This document shows positions 1 through 7,944 of a stretch of 11,241 nucleotides of DNA, in pieces; position 1 is the first letter of the stretch, and every line of letters starts with the position of its first letter. A program made the position numbers and the translations under genes. Origin of the DNA: CAWVVV01 sp964629165 (GTDB taxonomy: Bacteria; Verrucomicrobiota; Verrucomicrobiia; Opitutales; Oceanipulchritudinaceae); the NCBI GenBank assembly GCA_964629165.1, contig CAZVQJ010000089.1:1-11241 (forward strand), read 5' to 3'. Under the pieces are notes generated by a model. That model had not been told where the DNA came from, ran no database searches, and worked only from the letters and a program-made list of their open reading frames with translations.

Positions 1-911
1 CAGAACTTCTTGAAGATCGGTTTGAGGAGAGCCTCGTTCTTCTTGTAGCGGTTCAGCGCCCGCTTTTTCGCCGGTTCATTGTCGCCGTTCTGGAAATCGG
101 ACCAGTTCTTATCGAGCTTCTTCTCGAGGGTTTCGATTTCCTCGATGATCTTCGGAAGCGACTTGAAGTAGTTTTCGCGGCTATCGATCTTCTTGTCGAG
201 AACGACGCGGTCGAACCGTTCTTCTCGATCAATCAGCTTCTGGCCCAGCTCTCGCTGGAAGGGAGAGGTGAACGCGACGCTGAAAAGCTCGTCCTGGGCA
301 CGCAGTTCAGCTTCCTCGATGCGCTTGGAAATGGCCACTTCCTCTTCCCGGGTAAGGAGGGGAACCTGCCCCATCTGCTTGAGGTACATGCGTACCGGGT
401 CGTCGAGGATGTCCGACTGGGCGTTCCGCATCTCCTCCTCGTTGTGCTCTTCGAGGCGTTGCTTGTAGAGCTCCACCTCTTCCGCATCGATGATATCGAT
501 ATCGAGGTTCTCGAGGATCGTGATAACGTTTTCGACCTCGGAGGAGCTTTCGACCGACTCGGGAAGCTCTTCGTTGATATCCGCGTACGTCAGGTATCCC
601 TGTTCCTTGGATTTGCGGATGAGGGTCTGTACGCGCTCGTTCATCTCGGCGGTATCCTCATCGGCCTTGCGCGTGTCGTCCTTGCGTTCGCGCATTTCAC
701 CGGAACCGGCTTTCTGGACGGCTTCGGCGATGCGTGCGGTTTCCCGCAGCTTGGCCTCGTTCGGGGAATCCGCTTCGGGGGAGACGACCTGCTTGGTGGC
801 TCGCTTCTTTGTCGCCGTCTTTTTGGTCACCGCCTTGGTTTTCGCCGCTTTTGAGGCGGCGGTTTTTGTCTTCGCGGTGGATTTCTTGGTGGTGGCTTTT
901 TTCGTAGGCAT
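1..911 (-). CDS. rpoD: RNA polymerase primary sigma factor RpoD (sigma-70), N-terminal part
   Basis: Primary sigma factor that directs RNA polymerase to housekeeping promoters. About 303 residues are visible from the ATG at 911 (minus strand); the reading frame stays open to the window edge, so the core-binding and DNA-binding regions 2-4 lie outside. Residues 1-40 form a basic Lys/Thr/Ala-rich tail (14 Lys and 1 Arg in 40), followed by an acidic, charged stretch. Residues about 88-150 match sigma-70 region 1.1 (QGYLTYADINEELP, then ILENLDIDIID). Residues about 170-203 match region 1.2 (DDPVRMYLKQMGQVPLLTREE). The rest is the charged non-conserved region preceding region 2. Region 1.1 identifies a primary sigma rather than an alternative one. 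It lies 53 bp downstream of dnaG on the same strand, the classic dnaG-rpoD pairing. No convincing Shine-Dalgarno sequence precedes the ATG. Confidence 0.95.
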   Translation of the reverse strand, partial: MPTKKATTKKSTAKTKTAASKAAKTKAVTKKTATKKRATKQVVSPEADSPNEAKLRETARIAEAVQKAGSGEMRERKDDTRKADEDTAEMNERVQTLIRKSKEQGYLTYADINEELPESVESSSEVENVITILENLDIDIIDAEEVELYKQRLEEHNEEEMRNAQSDILDDPVRMYLKQMGQVPLLTREEEVAISKRIEEAELRAQDELFSVAFTSPFQRELGQKLIDREERFDRVVLDKKIDSRENYFKSLPKIIEEIETLEKKLDKNWSDFQNGDNEPAKKRALNRYKKNEALLKPIFKKF

Positions 912-964
912 GCGCGCTTGTCGGAAAGGTACCGCCGATTGGGCAGTCGATTGGAAAAAGGGGC

Positions 965-2842
965 TCACTCTGTGCAACGTTCAGTCGCTCGCAAGACCGG
1001 AACCGTGTGGGAACTGCGTCTCCGGCGCAGAGTGGCAAGTTCGACCTGGAGTTTCATCTGGCGTTCGAAATCCCCTTCAAGATTGGCGATCTCGGCCGCG
1101 ATTTTCTTCACCTGGTGGTCGAGGTGGCGTTTATAAAGGATTCTGAGATGGGCATTGACGATATCAAAGGGATCGGCCGGTGTGGGTTCGTCGGCAAGGA
1201 AAGAGAAGTAGAGGTCCCGGTCGGACGCTTCTTCGAGGGCACCGCGCGGCTCCAGTTCCGCAAGTTTGTGTCCTTCTGCGAATTCACCGAGGATCCAGCC
1301 GAGAATGCGGCCGGCGGGCAGGGTGAAGTCGATCCATGCGGGGTCGAGAACTTCTGCGAGGAGCACACCAAGGTCCTCATGATGCAAAACTATCAAAGCT
1401 AGCTCTGCTTCCGAACTTGTCAACTTCAGACTTGACAGCCCGGCGGATCGGAGGGGTTCGGCGGGCGGTGGAGTAGCGTCGAGAACCCGTCGTGGAGCCC
1501 GCGCCGCCAGACGGTTGAGGTGATGCCGAAAGTCACGTTCGGCGGCTTCCCGATCGAGAGGCAGGCAGTCGAGGGCCTGCTCGAAATAAGCGAAGCGGGC
1601 GACCTCGGAATCGCATTCCTTGAGAATCTGGGCGAGTTCACCCACCGCATTGGCATGATCGCGGGGCGTCGCCTCGGGAGGCACCAGCGCCTCGGCAACA
1701 AAATGCATCGCGGGAGCCGCTTCATCGAGGAGTGCGCGAAACGCGTCGATGCCGTGCGTGCGCAGAAAGCTGTCCGGATCATCGCCGGCGGGGAGGGCGG
1801 CAAAGGATACTTCGAGACCGGCGGCAAGCGCGAGCGGAAGCATCCGGAGGGCGCCCTTGCGCCCGGCACTATCCCCGTCGAGGACGACGGTGAGGCGCTC
1901 GGTGTAGGGGCGCAGAAGCTTCATCTGCTCGGGGGTGATACTTGTTCCCTGGGGAGCGATGGTGTGGCGGAAGCCCTCGTGCCAGCAGCGGATCGCATCG
2001 AGCTGACCCTCCACGAGGACGATGGACGCGGTCTCCCGGACGGCTTCGCGGGCGCGTTCCAGATTGAAGACGAGGTGGCTTTTCTGAAACAGGACGGTGC
2101 CGGGCGAATTGATATACTTCGCTTCCCTTGCCGGATCGTCCGCCGGGGTGATCTCCAGTTGCCGCGCGGTGAACGCAATAACCTGGCCTTGACGATCGCG
2201 GATCGGAATCATCAGCCGTCCGCGGAAGCGGTTGCGAAACCGCAGGGGATCCGGATCGTAATCCTGCGCATAAAAAAGCCCCGAGTCCCGAAGTGCCTTG
2301 TCCGTGAACCCTTTGGCAATCAGCCGTTCGTTCAGCTTTTGGGAGGCGACAGGGGCAAAGCCGATCTTGAACTCCTTGGCCAGTTCAAGCGGGAAGCCGC
2401 GCTTGCCCAGCCAGTATTCGCGGCAGGCGGCGGCATCGGGATTGTCTGCGAGAAACGCCCGGTGGAAAAAATCGGCCGCGTGTTCATGAAGCTCGAGCAG
2501 TTGGCGCTTGTGCGAACGTTCCTCGGGCCGCGGTCCACCGCCCTTCTCATATTCGAGAGGCTGGTTGAAGCGCTCGGCGAGGACTTCCACCGCCTCAATG
2601 AAACTGAGCTTTTCAAGTTCTTCGACGAAGCGGAAAATATCTCCCGCCAAACCGGTCGAAAAGCACTTGAAGATGCCCTTGTCCGGCAACACGTAGAACG
2701 AAGGTGTCTTTTCAGGTTGGAACGGGCTCAACCCGACCCAGTTGCGGCCGGATCGCTTGAGTTGGACTTCCCGGGAAACGACATCAAAGATATTGATGTG
2801 AATCTTCAGCGATTCGATGCACTGGCGAGTGATAAGGGCCAT
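965..2842 (-). CDS. dnaG: DNA primase DnaG with degenerate zinc-binding motif
   Basis: Primase that makes the RNA primers for chromosome replication at the fork. It is 625 residues, a normal family length. Residues 1-100 are the CHC2-type N-terminal domain: EKTPSFYVLPDKGIFKCF is recognisable, but the ligand positions read S39, Q42, C60 and T63 instead of Cys, His, Cys, Cys. The catalytic core follows: RFRGRLMIPIRDRQGQVIAF at about 205-224, then the TOPRIM domain with E278 (LVEGQLDAI), D322 and D324 (LDGDSAGRKGA), and DDPDSFL near 354-360. The C-terminal 200 or so residues should be the helicase-binding domain and are divergent. The ATG at 2842 lies 23 bp after the stop of the upstream TPR gene and has no clear Shine-Dalgarno sequence. 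It is probably cotranscribed with the TPR gene and rpoD. Assignment to DnaG is secure; whether the protein binds zinc is the open question. Confidence 0.95.
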   Translation of the reverse strand: MALITRQCIESLKIHINIFDVVSREVQLKRSGRNWVGLSPFQPEKTPSFYVLPDKGIFKCFSTGLAGDIFRFVEELEKLSFIEAVEVLAERFNQPLEYEKGGGPRPEERSHKRQLLELHEHAADFFHRAFLADNPDAAACREYWLGKRGFPLELAKEFKIGFAPVASQKLNERLIAKGFTDKALRDSGLFYAQDYDPDPLRFRNRFRGRLMIPIRDRQGQVIAFTARQLEITPADDPAREAKYINSPGTVLFQKSHLVFNLERAREAVRETASIVLVEGQLDAIRCWHEGFRHTIAPQGTSITPEQMKLLRPYTERLTVVLDGDSAGRKGALRMLPLALAAGLEVSFAALPAGDDPDSFLRTHGIDAFRALLDEAAPAMHFVAEALVPPEATPRDHANAVGELAQILKECDSEVARFAYFEQALDCLPLDREAAERDFRHHLNRLAARAPRRVLDATPPPAEPLRSAGLSSLKLTSSEAELALIVLHHEDLGVLLAEVLDPAWIDFTLPAGRILGWILGEFAEGHKLAELEPRGALEEASDRDLYFSFLADEPTPADPFDIVNAHLRILYKRHLDHQVKKIAAEIANLEGDFERQMKLQVELATLRRRRSSHTVPVLRATERCTE

Positions 2843-2865
2843 GAGACCGTGATCCGGGGGCGCGC

Positions 2866-4437
2866 TCAGAGCCGGCTGAGAGCCTGCTCGACCTGGGCCC
2901 GCTCCGGATGACCGGGAGGCGCGAGGCGCAGGAACTCCTCGAAATAGCGGCGGGCAAAGCGCTCGTTGCCAAGATCCTCATGGGCGTGTGCGAGGACCAG
3001 GCTGAACTCGGGATTCTGGGGGAAATCGCGTTTGGCCTGTTCAATGTCGCGGATCAGCAGAGCGGTGGGGGTCGACCCCTCCTGGACGCGCAAGTGCTGC
3101 AGCCGGAACCGTGGATTGTTCGGGGCGCGTCTGACCGCTTCGCCGGCGGAGGCCGGAGCGGCATCGAAATTTCCAAAGCGGTATTGGGCCTCGCTCAACT
3201 CGCTCCAGATTTCCGGGCTGTCGGAGGTTCGCGCGAGGGCGCGTTGAAAATCCTTGATGGCGGCCGGATAACGGCCTTCGGCAAACGCCGTGCGGGCGGA
3301 TTCGACGAGGGCGAGATATTCCCGGCTGGCTTGGGCAGGCACCATTCCGGCCGCATCTCCGGTGGGAAAGAGGGAGCGGGTGCCCGTGCCGGAGGGGCCG
3401 TCCGACGGGGGCGTGAATTCCATCGCGGCGACGCGTTCTTCCTTGTCGGGCGGCGACCCGAGGGGAGTGGAACGACCTTCCGCGACCGGAGCCTGCCCCG
3501 AAGCCGATCGGTTCGCCTCGGCGGTGGTGCCGACCCCGGCGGTCTCTTCGCTCCCATCGGCCACAGCCGGACGAGGGGAGGTCCGGGGGGCCTCCGGGCT
3601 CACCTGCGCAACCACTTCCGCGGTCGAGGAAAGGACGCCTTGGGCAGCCTCGCGAGCGGCCGTCTGGCGGAGTCTCCACGTTTCCAGCTGACCGCGGATG
3701 GGGGCGAGCCGACTTTCGTCGAGGCGACCGGGAAATTCGTCGTCGAGGACCGATACGAGGTTCTCGGCGTCCTCGAAGCGATCGGCCCGCACGACAACTT
3801 CGAGCAATCCAAGGAGGGCTTCGTCGCGTGCCTCATCCCCGAACCGGGCGGCGCTGTCGAACCAGCTTTGCGCTTGGGCGAGATTTCCGCCTTCGAGAAA
3901 AAGGGCACCGATGCGCACCTGGACTTCGCCATCGGGTTGGTTGCGGTTGGCCTGCAGGAGCCGGTCGCGCGCGGCGTCGAGGTTCCCCTGGTGGTGATAG
4001 GTTTCCGCCAGGCTCAGGCGCACACTCCGGTCATTCGGGCGGACCGCCAGGTATTGCTCCGTCACCGAGATCGCGGTGTCGGGCTCCCCGGCGGTTTCCC
4101 AGGCTTCCGCCGCCATCAGAAGGTACTCCGCCTGGGAGGGATCAATCTCGTTTGCGCGGGCAAAAAACATCGCGGCGGTCGCGGGATCCCCTTCCTCGAG
4201 GTAGGCGAACGCGAGGGACTCCACGATGCGGAGGTCGCCCGGGTTCGCCCGATCAAAATCTTCAAGCTGCGCGATCGCTTCGCCAATCCGCCCCGATGAA
4301 CGGAGTGCTTCCGTTTCCGCGAGGACTTCATCGGCGGTCGGCGCGCGCTCTCCACAACCAAAGATGAACGTGAAAGCGGCAAGGAGGATCAGAAGAGAAC
4401 CATGCCAGGTGTTTCGATGAAGACGTTTAGGGAACAT
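2866..4437 (-). CDS. TPR-repeat lipoprotein
   Basis: Predicted membrane-anchored lipoprotein made of tetratricopeptide repeats, 523 residues. The N-terminus has basic residues (K4, R5, R8), a hydrophobic core at about 14-26 and a lipobox-like IFGC ending at Cys28, so lipidation and export are likely. Residues about 35-260 carry several TPR-like helix pairs (for example around 83-100, 103-133 and 136-165). Residues about 265-370 are a low-complexity Ser/Gly/Pro/Ala/Glu linker. Residues about 372-523 hold a second TPR block (YPAAIKDFQRAL; GNFDAAPASAGEAVRRAPNNP). TPRs mediate protein-protein contacts; the partner is unknown and no enzymatic motif is visible. The ATG at 4437 gives the complete signal peptide and has GAGG about 7 nt upstream. 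It is the first gene of a tight unit with dnaG and rpoD (23 bp to dnaG), taking the position rpsU has in many bacteria. Confidence 0.9.
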   Translation of the reverse strand: MFPKRLHRNTWHGSLLILLAAFTFIFGCGERAPTADEVLAETEALRSSGRIGEAIAQLEDFDRANPGDLRIVESLAFAYLEEGDPATAAMFFARANEIDPSQAEYLLMAAEAWETAGEPDTAISVTEQYLAVRPNDRSVRLSLAETYHHQGNLDAARDRLLQANRNQPDGEVQVRIGALFLEGGNLAQAQSWFDSAARFGDEARDEALLGLLEVVVRADRFEDAENLVSVLDDEFPGRLDESRLAPIRGQLETWRLRQTAAREAAQGVLSSTAEVVAQVSPEAPRTSPRPAVADGSEETAGVGTTAEANRSASGQAPVAEGRSTPLGSPPDKEERVAAMEFTPPSDGPSGTGTRSLFPTGDAAGMVPAQASREYLALVESARTAFAEGRYPAAIKDFQRALARTSDSPEIWSELSEAQYRFGNFDAAPASAGEAVRRAPNNPRFRLQHLRVQEGSTPTALLIRDIEQAKRDFPQNPEFSLVLAHAHEDLGNERFARRYFEEFLRLAPPGHPERAQVEQALSRL

Positions 4438-4769
4438 GATTGCCTCGGGCGGATGTCACAGAGGGAAAAGCGGGATAAAGTGACGGCCAGTGCGAGTCAA
4501 ACGCAAGGTGCTGATCGTCTGAAATGAAGTTACTTAAGAACAGTTGCTGTCGACCTGCGAGTGCGAAGAGCCCCGGAGGGGCATTCACCACCTCATCGAT
4601 CGGGGACGGGCATGACTGTCTGCGGCCTTGCATTCAGCCCTGCCATCGTCGTGTTCTAGTGGAGAAACTGATAATTCTTTTCATCTTCTGCTCTGATGTC
4701 CTGTGCGTTCCCCCTGGGGGCGTTATGGAGCGTGGGCCTGTTGTTTCTCCATTCTTCTGAAACGTCCCC
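4438..4769. other. Divergent intergenic region without a gene
   Basis: These 332 bases separate the minus-strand TPR-dnaG-rpoD unit from the plus-strand DUF362-like gene, so both promoters should lie here. It holds the minus-strand promoter candidate at 4472-4500 and a short hairpin, GCCCC-GGA-GGGGC, at 4570-4582 without a T-tract. Around 4661-4680 there is an AT-rich patch containing GATAAT (4670-4675) that could be a plus-strand -10 box, but no good -35 sits at the right distance. The open frames across it are short, have unlikely compositions and resemble no family I know. Confidence 0.6.
4472..4500 (-). promoter_or_regulatory. Candidate sigma-70 promoter for the TPR-dnaG-rpoD unit
   Basis: On the minus strand, TTGACT (4500-4495) is followed after 17 bases by TATCCC (4477-4472), or after 16 by TTATCC. 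The -35 box is a good match and the -10 a poor one. Transcription would begin around 4465, giving a leader of roughly 28 nt before the ATG at 4437. This comes from pattern only; the region is otherwise GC-rich, so a chance match is possible. Confidence 0.3.
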
Positions 4770-5849
4770 ATGACCATGTTTCTTCAGTCAGCTTTTGGCT
4801 TTTTTCGTCTCCTGCCCCGGTTCGTCCTTGTTGTCGTTGTCATCGTTCCGCTTTTCGCCCGCGCCGGGTTCTGGGGGTATGAAGGGGAGCGGGCCGACTG
4901 GTTCGGGCAGGTGTGGGAGCATTCCCTGGCCTCCTTTGACCTGGCCAGCTACGAGGCGGCGGTGGAGAAGCTCATCTCCGGTTTCGAAGAAACGACGGGG
5001 AGGCCTCTTCTGCCGGGCGAAAAGGGCAAAGTGGGGCTCAAGGTATACACCAACTCGGGTGCCGGTCTGGATACGCCGCACGCGTTGACGGAAGCGGTTA
5101 TTCGGGCGCTCGGGCGACGCGGATTCGCTCGCTCCGATCTGCTCATTGTGGATGCCTCGACTGGCCGGCTCCGCGAAGCCGGTTACCTGCCCGCCCTCGC
5201 CGCTCGGGATGATCCCATGGCGTTCCATGGCGTGCCCGTCGTTTCGGTCGATTCCGGCCGGATGCGCAGTGAAAAGTGGTTTTACGAAAGCCCCGTTCCA
5301 GCCGAGTTCTCCTCGCCGCTGGGGCGTGAAATGCTCGTTTCCGCGCTGGACTTCGACGATCCGGACCAGCGCAAGAGCATGCTCCCGACGACGCTTCTGA
5401 CCGAAGTGGATTTCTGGATCAACTTGCCGATGGTGACCGACCATTGGGCGCTTGGAGTGAACGGTGCCCTCGTCAATTCCACGCTTTGGAACATCAGTAA
5501 CCGGACGCGCTTTTTTGCAAGTCCGGCGAATGCGCCCGTTGCGGTGGCCGAAATTGCCGCGATCCCGGAGGTCCAGGATACCTGGGCGCTGACGATCATG
5601 CCGCTCGAGCGCTACCAGTTCGTCGGTGGCCCCGCCTTCAATTCCCTCTACACGCTTTCCGAGCCCCTCTTGTGGCTGTCGGCAGATCCCGTAATCCTCG
5701 ACGCGTTGATTCTCCAGCGCATCAACCGCGCCCGCGAAGAGATCGGATTTCGCTCCCTCGGCGTGCTCTTGCCCATGATCGATTATTGCGTGGAACTGGG
5801 GTTGGGATACGGCCTCATGGAGCAGGCACACATCCATCGGGTGGAGTAG
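4770..5849 (+). CDS. Exported DUF362-like protein of unknown function
   Basis: 359 residues. The N-terminus has Arg13/Arg17, a strongly hydrophobic core at about 18-29 (FVLVVVVIVPLF) and a plausible signal-peptidase site after ARA (residue 32), so export to the periplasm is expected. The mature part resembles DUF362: KVGLKVYTNSGAGLDTPHAL at about 76-95, an ALxxRGF segment followed by LLIVDAS (about 123-129), and INLPMVTDHWALGVNGAL near 217-234, which parallels the family's INLPKLKTH..TGVTGALKN pattern. DUF362 has no settled biochemical role, and no iron-sulfur cysteine cluster is visible here. The ATG at 4770 was chosen over the one at 4776 as the first of two; both keep the signal peptide. 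It is preceded by GTCCCC rather than a Shine-Dalgarno sequence. It lies 146 bp before nuoA on the same strand; a shared role is not evident. Confidence 0.82.
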   Translation: MTMFLQSAFGFFRLLPRFVLVVVVIVPLFARAGFWGYEGERADWFGQVWEHSLASFDLASYEAAVEKLISGFEETTGRPLLPGEKGKVGLKVYTNSGAGLDTPHALTEAVIRALGRRGFARSDLLIVDASTGRLREAGYLPALAARDDPMAFHGVPVVSVDSGRMRSEKWFYESPVPAEFSSPLGREMLVSALDFDDPDQRKSMLPTTLLTEVDFWINLPMVTDHWALGVNGALVNSTLWNISNRTRFFASPANAPVAVAEIAAIPEVQDTWALTIMPLERYQFVGGPAFNSLYTLSEPLLWLSADPVILDALILQRINRAREEIGFRSLGVLLPMIDYCVELGLGYGLMEQAHIHRVE

Positions 5850-5873
5850 CGGTCGCGCCATCTTCACTCGGGC

Positions 5874-5910
5874 GGGAACGAGTCGCGCCTCCACCATCGG
5901 GAGCGTTCCC
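5874..5910. repeat. Imperfect inverted repeat between the DUF362-like gene and nuoA
   Basis: GGGAACG (5874-5880) pairs with CGTTCCC (5904-5910), and CTCC (5889-5892) pairs with GGAG (5900-5903). Together they give an 11-bp stem with one 8-nt bulge and a 7-nt loop. It starts 25 bp after the DUF362-like stop codon. It could attenuate or end transcription before nuoA, but there is no T-tract after it, so I do not call it an intrinsic terminator. Confidence 0.4.
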
Positions 5911-5995
5911 GGAAACGGCTCCTGTGGGATCCCGGGAAGAGGCCTTTGCAGAAATCACTCGCGTTCGTCGGGAGCATGGGTTTCCTCCTGAGATC

Positions 5996-6376
<381 letters not shown>

Positions 6377-6486
6377 CCCGGGGATGATCCTTCTCGCCAC
6401 CGGGAGCCGATCCGACCACTCCGGCAGGTGTTATTCCGTTTGACGGGCGGTTCGCGGTGTGACTCCTTGCCGGAGACAGCTTCCGC

Positions 6487-7848
6487 ATGCGTCTTGACCG
6501 TTTTATTGCCCGTTCCCGCATTATCGAGCTCCAGAGCGAGGATCTGAAGGGGGCCTTGAAGGAATTGGTTGATGTCGCCTTGAGTCGCGTAGAAGGCGAT
6601 TTCAATACGACCAGGATCACTTCGAGCCTCCTCACCCGCGAGAACACGATGACCACCTACCTCGGCAACGGGGTAGCGATGCCGCATATGCGCATTCCTA
6701 TGAAGCGCCGCTACATCTTTGCGGTGGGACGCACGCGCACCGGGCTCAACTATGAGGGTGTTCAGGATTACCGCGACGCCCGGCTGCTGTTCCTGCTCCT
6801 CGCCTCGGACAAGGAGCGGAATTACCTGAATGTTCTCGCGTCGCTTGCGCGCCTTTTTCGCGACCGCGAGCTTGTGCAGCACATCGTCGCGGCAAGCGAT
6901 ACCAAGGAGTTCAGAGAGCGCGTCCTGATGGGATTCGGCGGGCTCCTTGCCAAGCCCGAACGACGGCAGACACGCTTTAACCGTCTCTTTCTCAAAGAGG
7001 CCAACAAGGTCGCCCGTGAGTCCCGCTGCGCCGCCATTCTCGTCTTCAGTGATACCTTTGCGGGCGGGATCGAGGTGACCGAGGCCTTTCCGGACTTCCG
7101 CACGATCCTCGTCACGCGGGGGTCGAGTGAGCGGCGTGTCGAGGGCAAGCGGATCGAAGGGACGATCGAGGTCCGGTCCTTTTCCCGCAGCCGGTTGTCA
7201 CAGGCGCGCAGCGCCATTCTCATCGGGCTCACCCGCGGCCTCTTCAAGCCGACTGACAGGCTTTGCTGTGTGGGCGGCATCCCGGCGAGCAATCAGCTGG
7301 ATACGCTCATGGTGGTCGATATTGAACGCGAGTTCCAGAGCGTCATCGGCCGCGACAACGATCTCCTGCCCGCCTCGGTAAAGATCGAGGTGATGGAGCG
7401 CATCATTGCCATTGCAACCGAACTGGCGGTCGAAGGCCGGGAAGGCCATGCGGTGGGCACTCTCTTCATCCTTGGGGACACATCCAAGGTGACCTCGATG
7501 ATCAAGCCCCTTGTCCTGAATCCGTTCTACGGCTACAAGGAGGAGGACCGCAACGTCCTCAACCCGTTCATGGACGAGACGATCAAGGAGTTTGCCCAGA
7601 TGGATGGCTGCTTTGTCATTCGCGGGGATGGTGTCGTCGATTCCGCCGGAAGCCTTGTGCACACACCGGCCGAGTACTACGAGAACCTCCCGAGTGGTTT
7701 CGGCGCGCGGCACTCCGCCGCAGCGGCGATTTCTCTCGCCGCCGATTGTGTATCCATCGTTGTCAGCACGAGCACCGGACAAGTCACGCTCTTTCGCAAA
7801 GGGGTCATGTTCCCGCTCCTCGAAAAGCCGATCGGCTCTTCAAAGTAA
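6487..7848 (+). CDS. PTS EIIA type 2 - pyruvate-kinase-C-like - diadenylate cyclase (DAC) fusion
   Basis: Predicted c-di-AMP synthase with a phosphotransfer input domain, 453 residues, soluble. Residues about 5-152 match PTS_EIIA_2 (fructose/mannitol/Ntr class): the phospho-accepting His is H67 in GNGVAMPHMRIP, followed by LLFLLLASDKERNYLNVLASLARLF-like family sequence. Residues about 165-282 resemble the C-terminal domain of pyruvate kinase (AAILVFSDTFAGG; FRTILVTRG; GLTRGLFKPTDRLCCVGG). As I recall, this domain precedes the DAC domain in archaeal DacZ proteins. Residues about 300-445 match the DAC (DisA_N) domain: GTLFILGD (324-331), NPF (345-347), DGCFVI (373-378; usual motif DGA), GARHSAAAAIS (406-416; usual RHR/RHRAA) and SIVVSTSTGQVTLFRKG. 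Two motif positions differ from consensus, so activity is probable but unproven. No membrane segment, unlike CdaA, and no DNA-binding helix-hairpin-helix region, unlike DisA. GGAG lies 11 nt before the ATG. It may be cotranscribed with nuoA. Confidence 0.88.
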   Translation: MRLDRFIARSRIIELQSEDLKGALKELVDVALSRVEGDFNTTRITSSLLTRENTMTTYLGNGVAMPHMRIPMKRRYIFAVGRTRTGLNYEGVQDYRDARLLFLLLASDKERNYLNVLASLARLFRDRELVQHIVAASDTKEFRERVLMGFGGLLAKPERRQTRFNRLFLKEANKVARESRCAAILVFSDTFAGGIEVTEAFPDFRTILVTRGSSERRVEGKRIEGTIEVRSFSRSRLSQARSAILIGLTRGLFKPTDRLCCVGGIPASNQLDTLMVVDIEREFQSVIGRDNDLLPASVKIEVMERIIAIATELAVEGREGHAVGTLFILGDTSKVTSMIKPLVLNPFYGYKEEDRNVLNPFMDETIKEFAQMDGCFVIRGDGVVDSAGSLVHTPAEYYENLPSGFGARHSAAAAISLAADCVSIVVSTSTGQVTLFRKGVMFPLLEKPIGSSK

Positions 7849-7944
7849 TCGCGCCGGAAAGGCAGGGATGATGCCACCGCGTTGCTGTCGCTCAACGACT
7901 GGAGAGAGAGATTAAAATGCGAACCTTTCTGGAACGATTTCGGT

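Noticed and set aside
1520..4299. Two long plus-strand open frames (1520-2911 and 2908-4299, 463 codons each) opposite dnaG and the TPR gene.
   Set aside because: They are antisense shadows in GC-rich coding DNA. The minus-strand proteins have clear family motifs, while these translations resemble nothing.
4524..4760. 78-codon ORF in the divergent intergenic region.
   Set aside because: No start signal, no family resemblance, and it spans the area where the plus-strand promoter is expected.
4788..5897. 369-codon minus-strand frame opposite the DUF362-like gene.
   Set aside because: Shadow frame; His/Arg/Gly-rich composition, no domain, and the plus-strand gene has a signal peptide and family resemblance.
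5672..5995. Extended N-terminus for nuoA using an ATG at 5672.
   Set aside because: It would overlap the DUF362-like gene by about 180 bp and add an Arg/Pro-rich tail absent from NuoA; the ATG at 5996 fits the family.
6440..6468. TTGACG at 6440-6445 as a promoter for the EIIA-DAC gene.
   Set aside because: No acceptable -10 hexamer at 16-18 bases; the match is only half a promoter.
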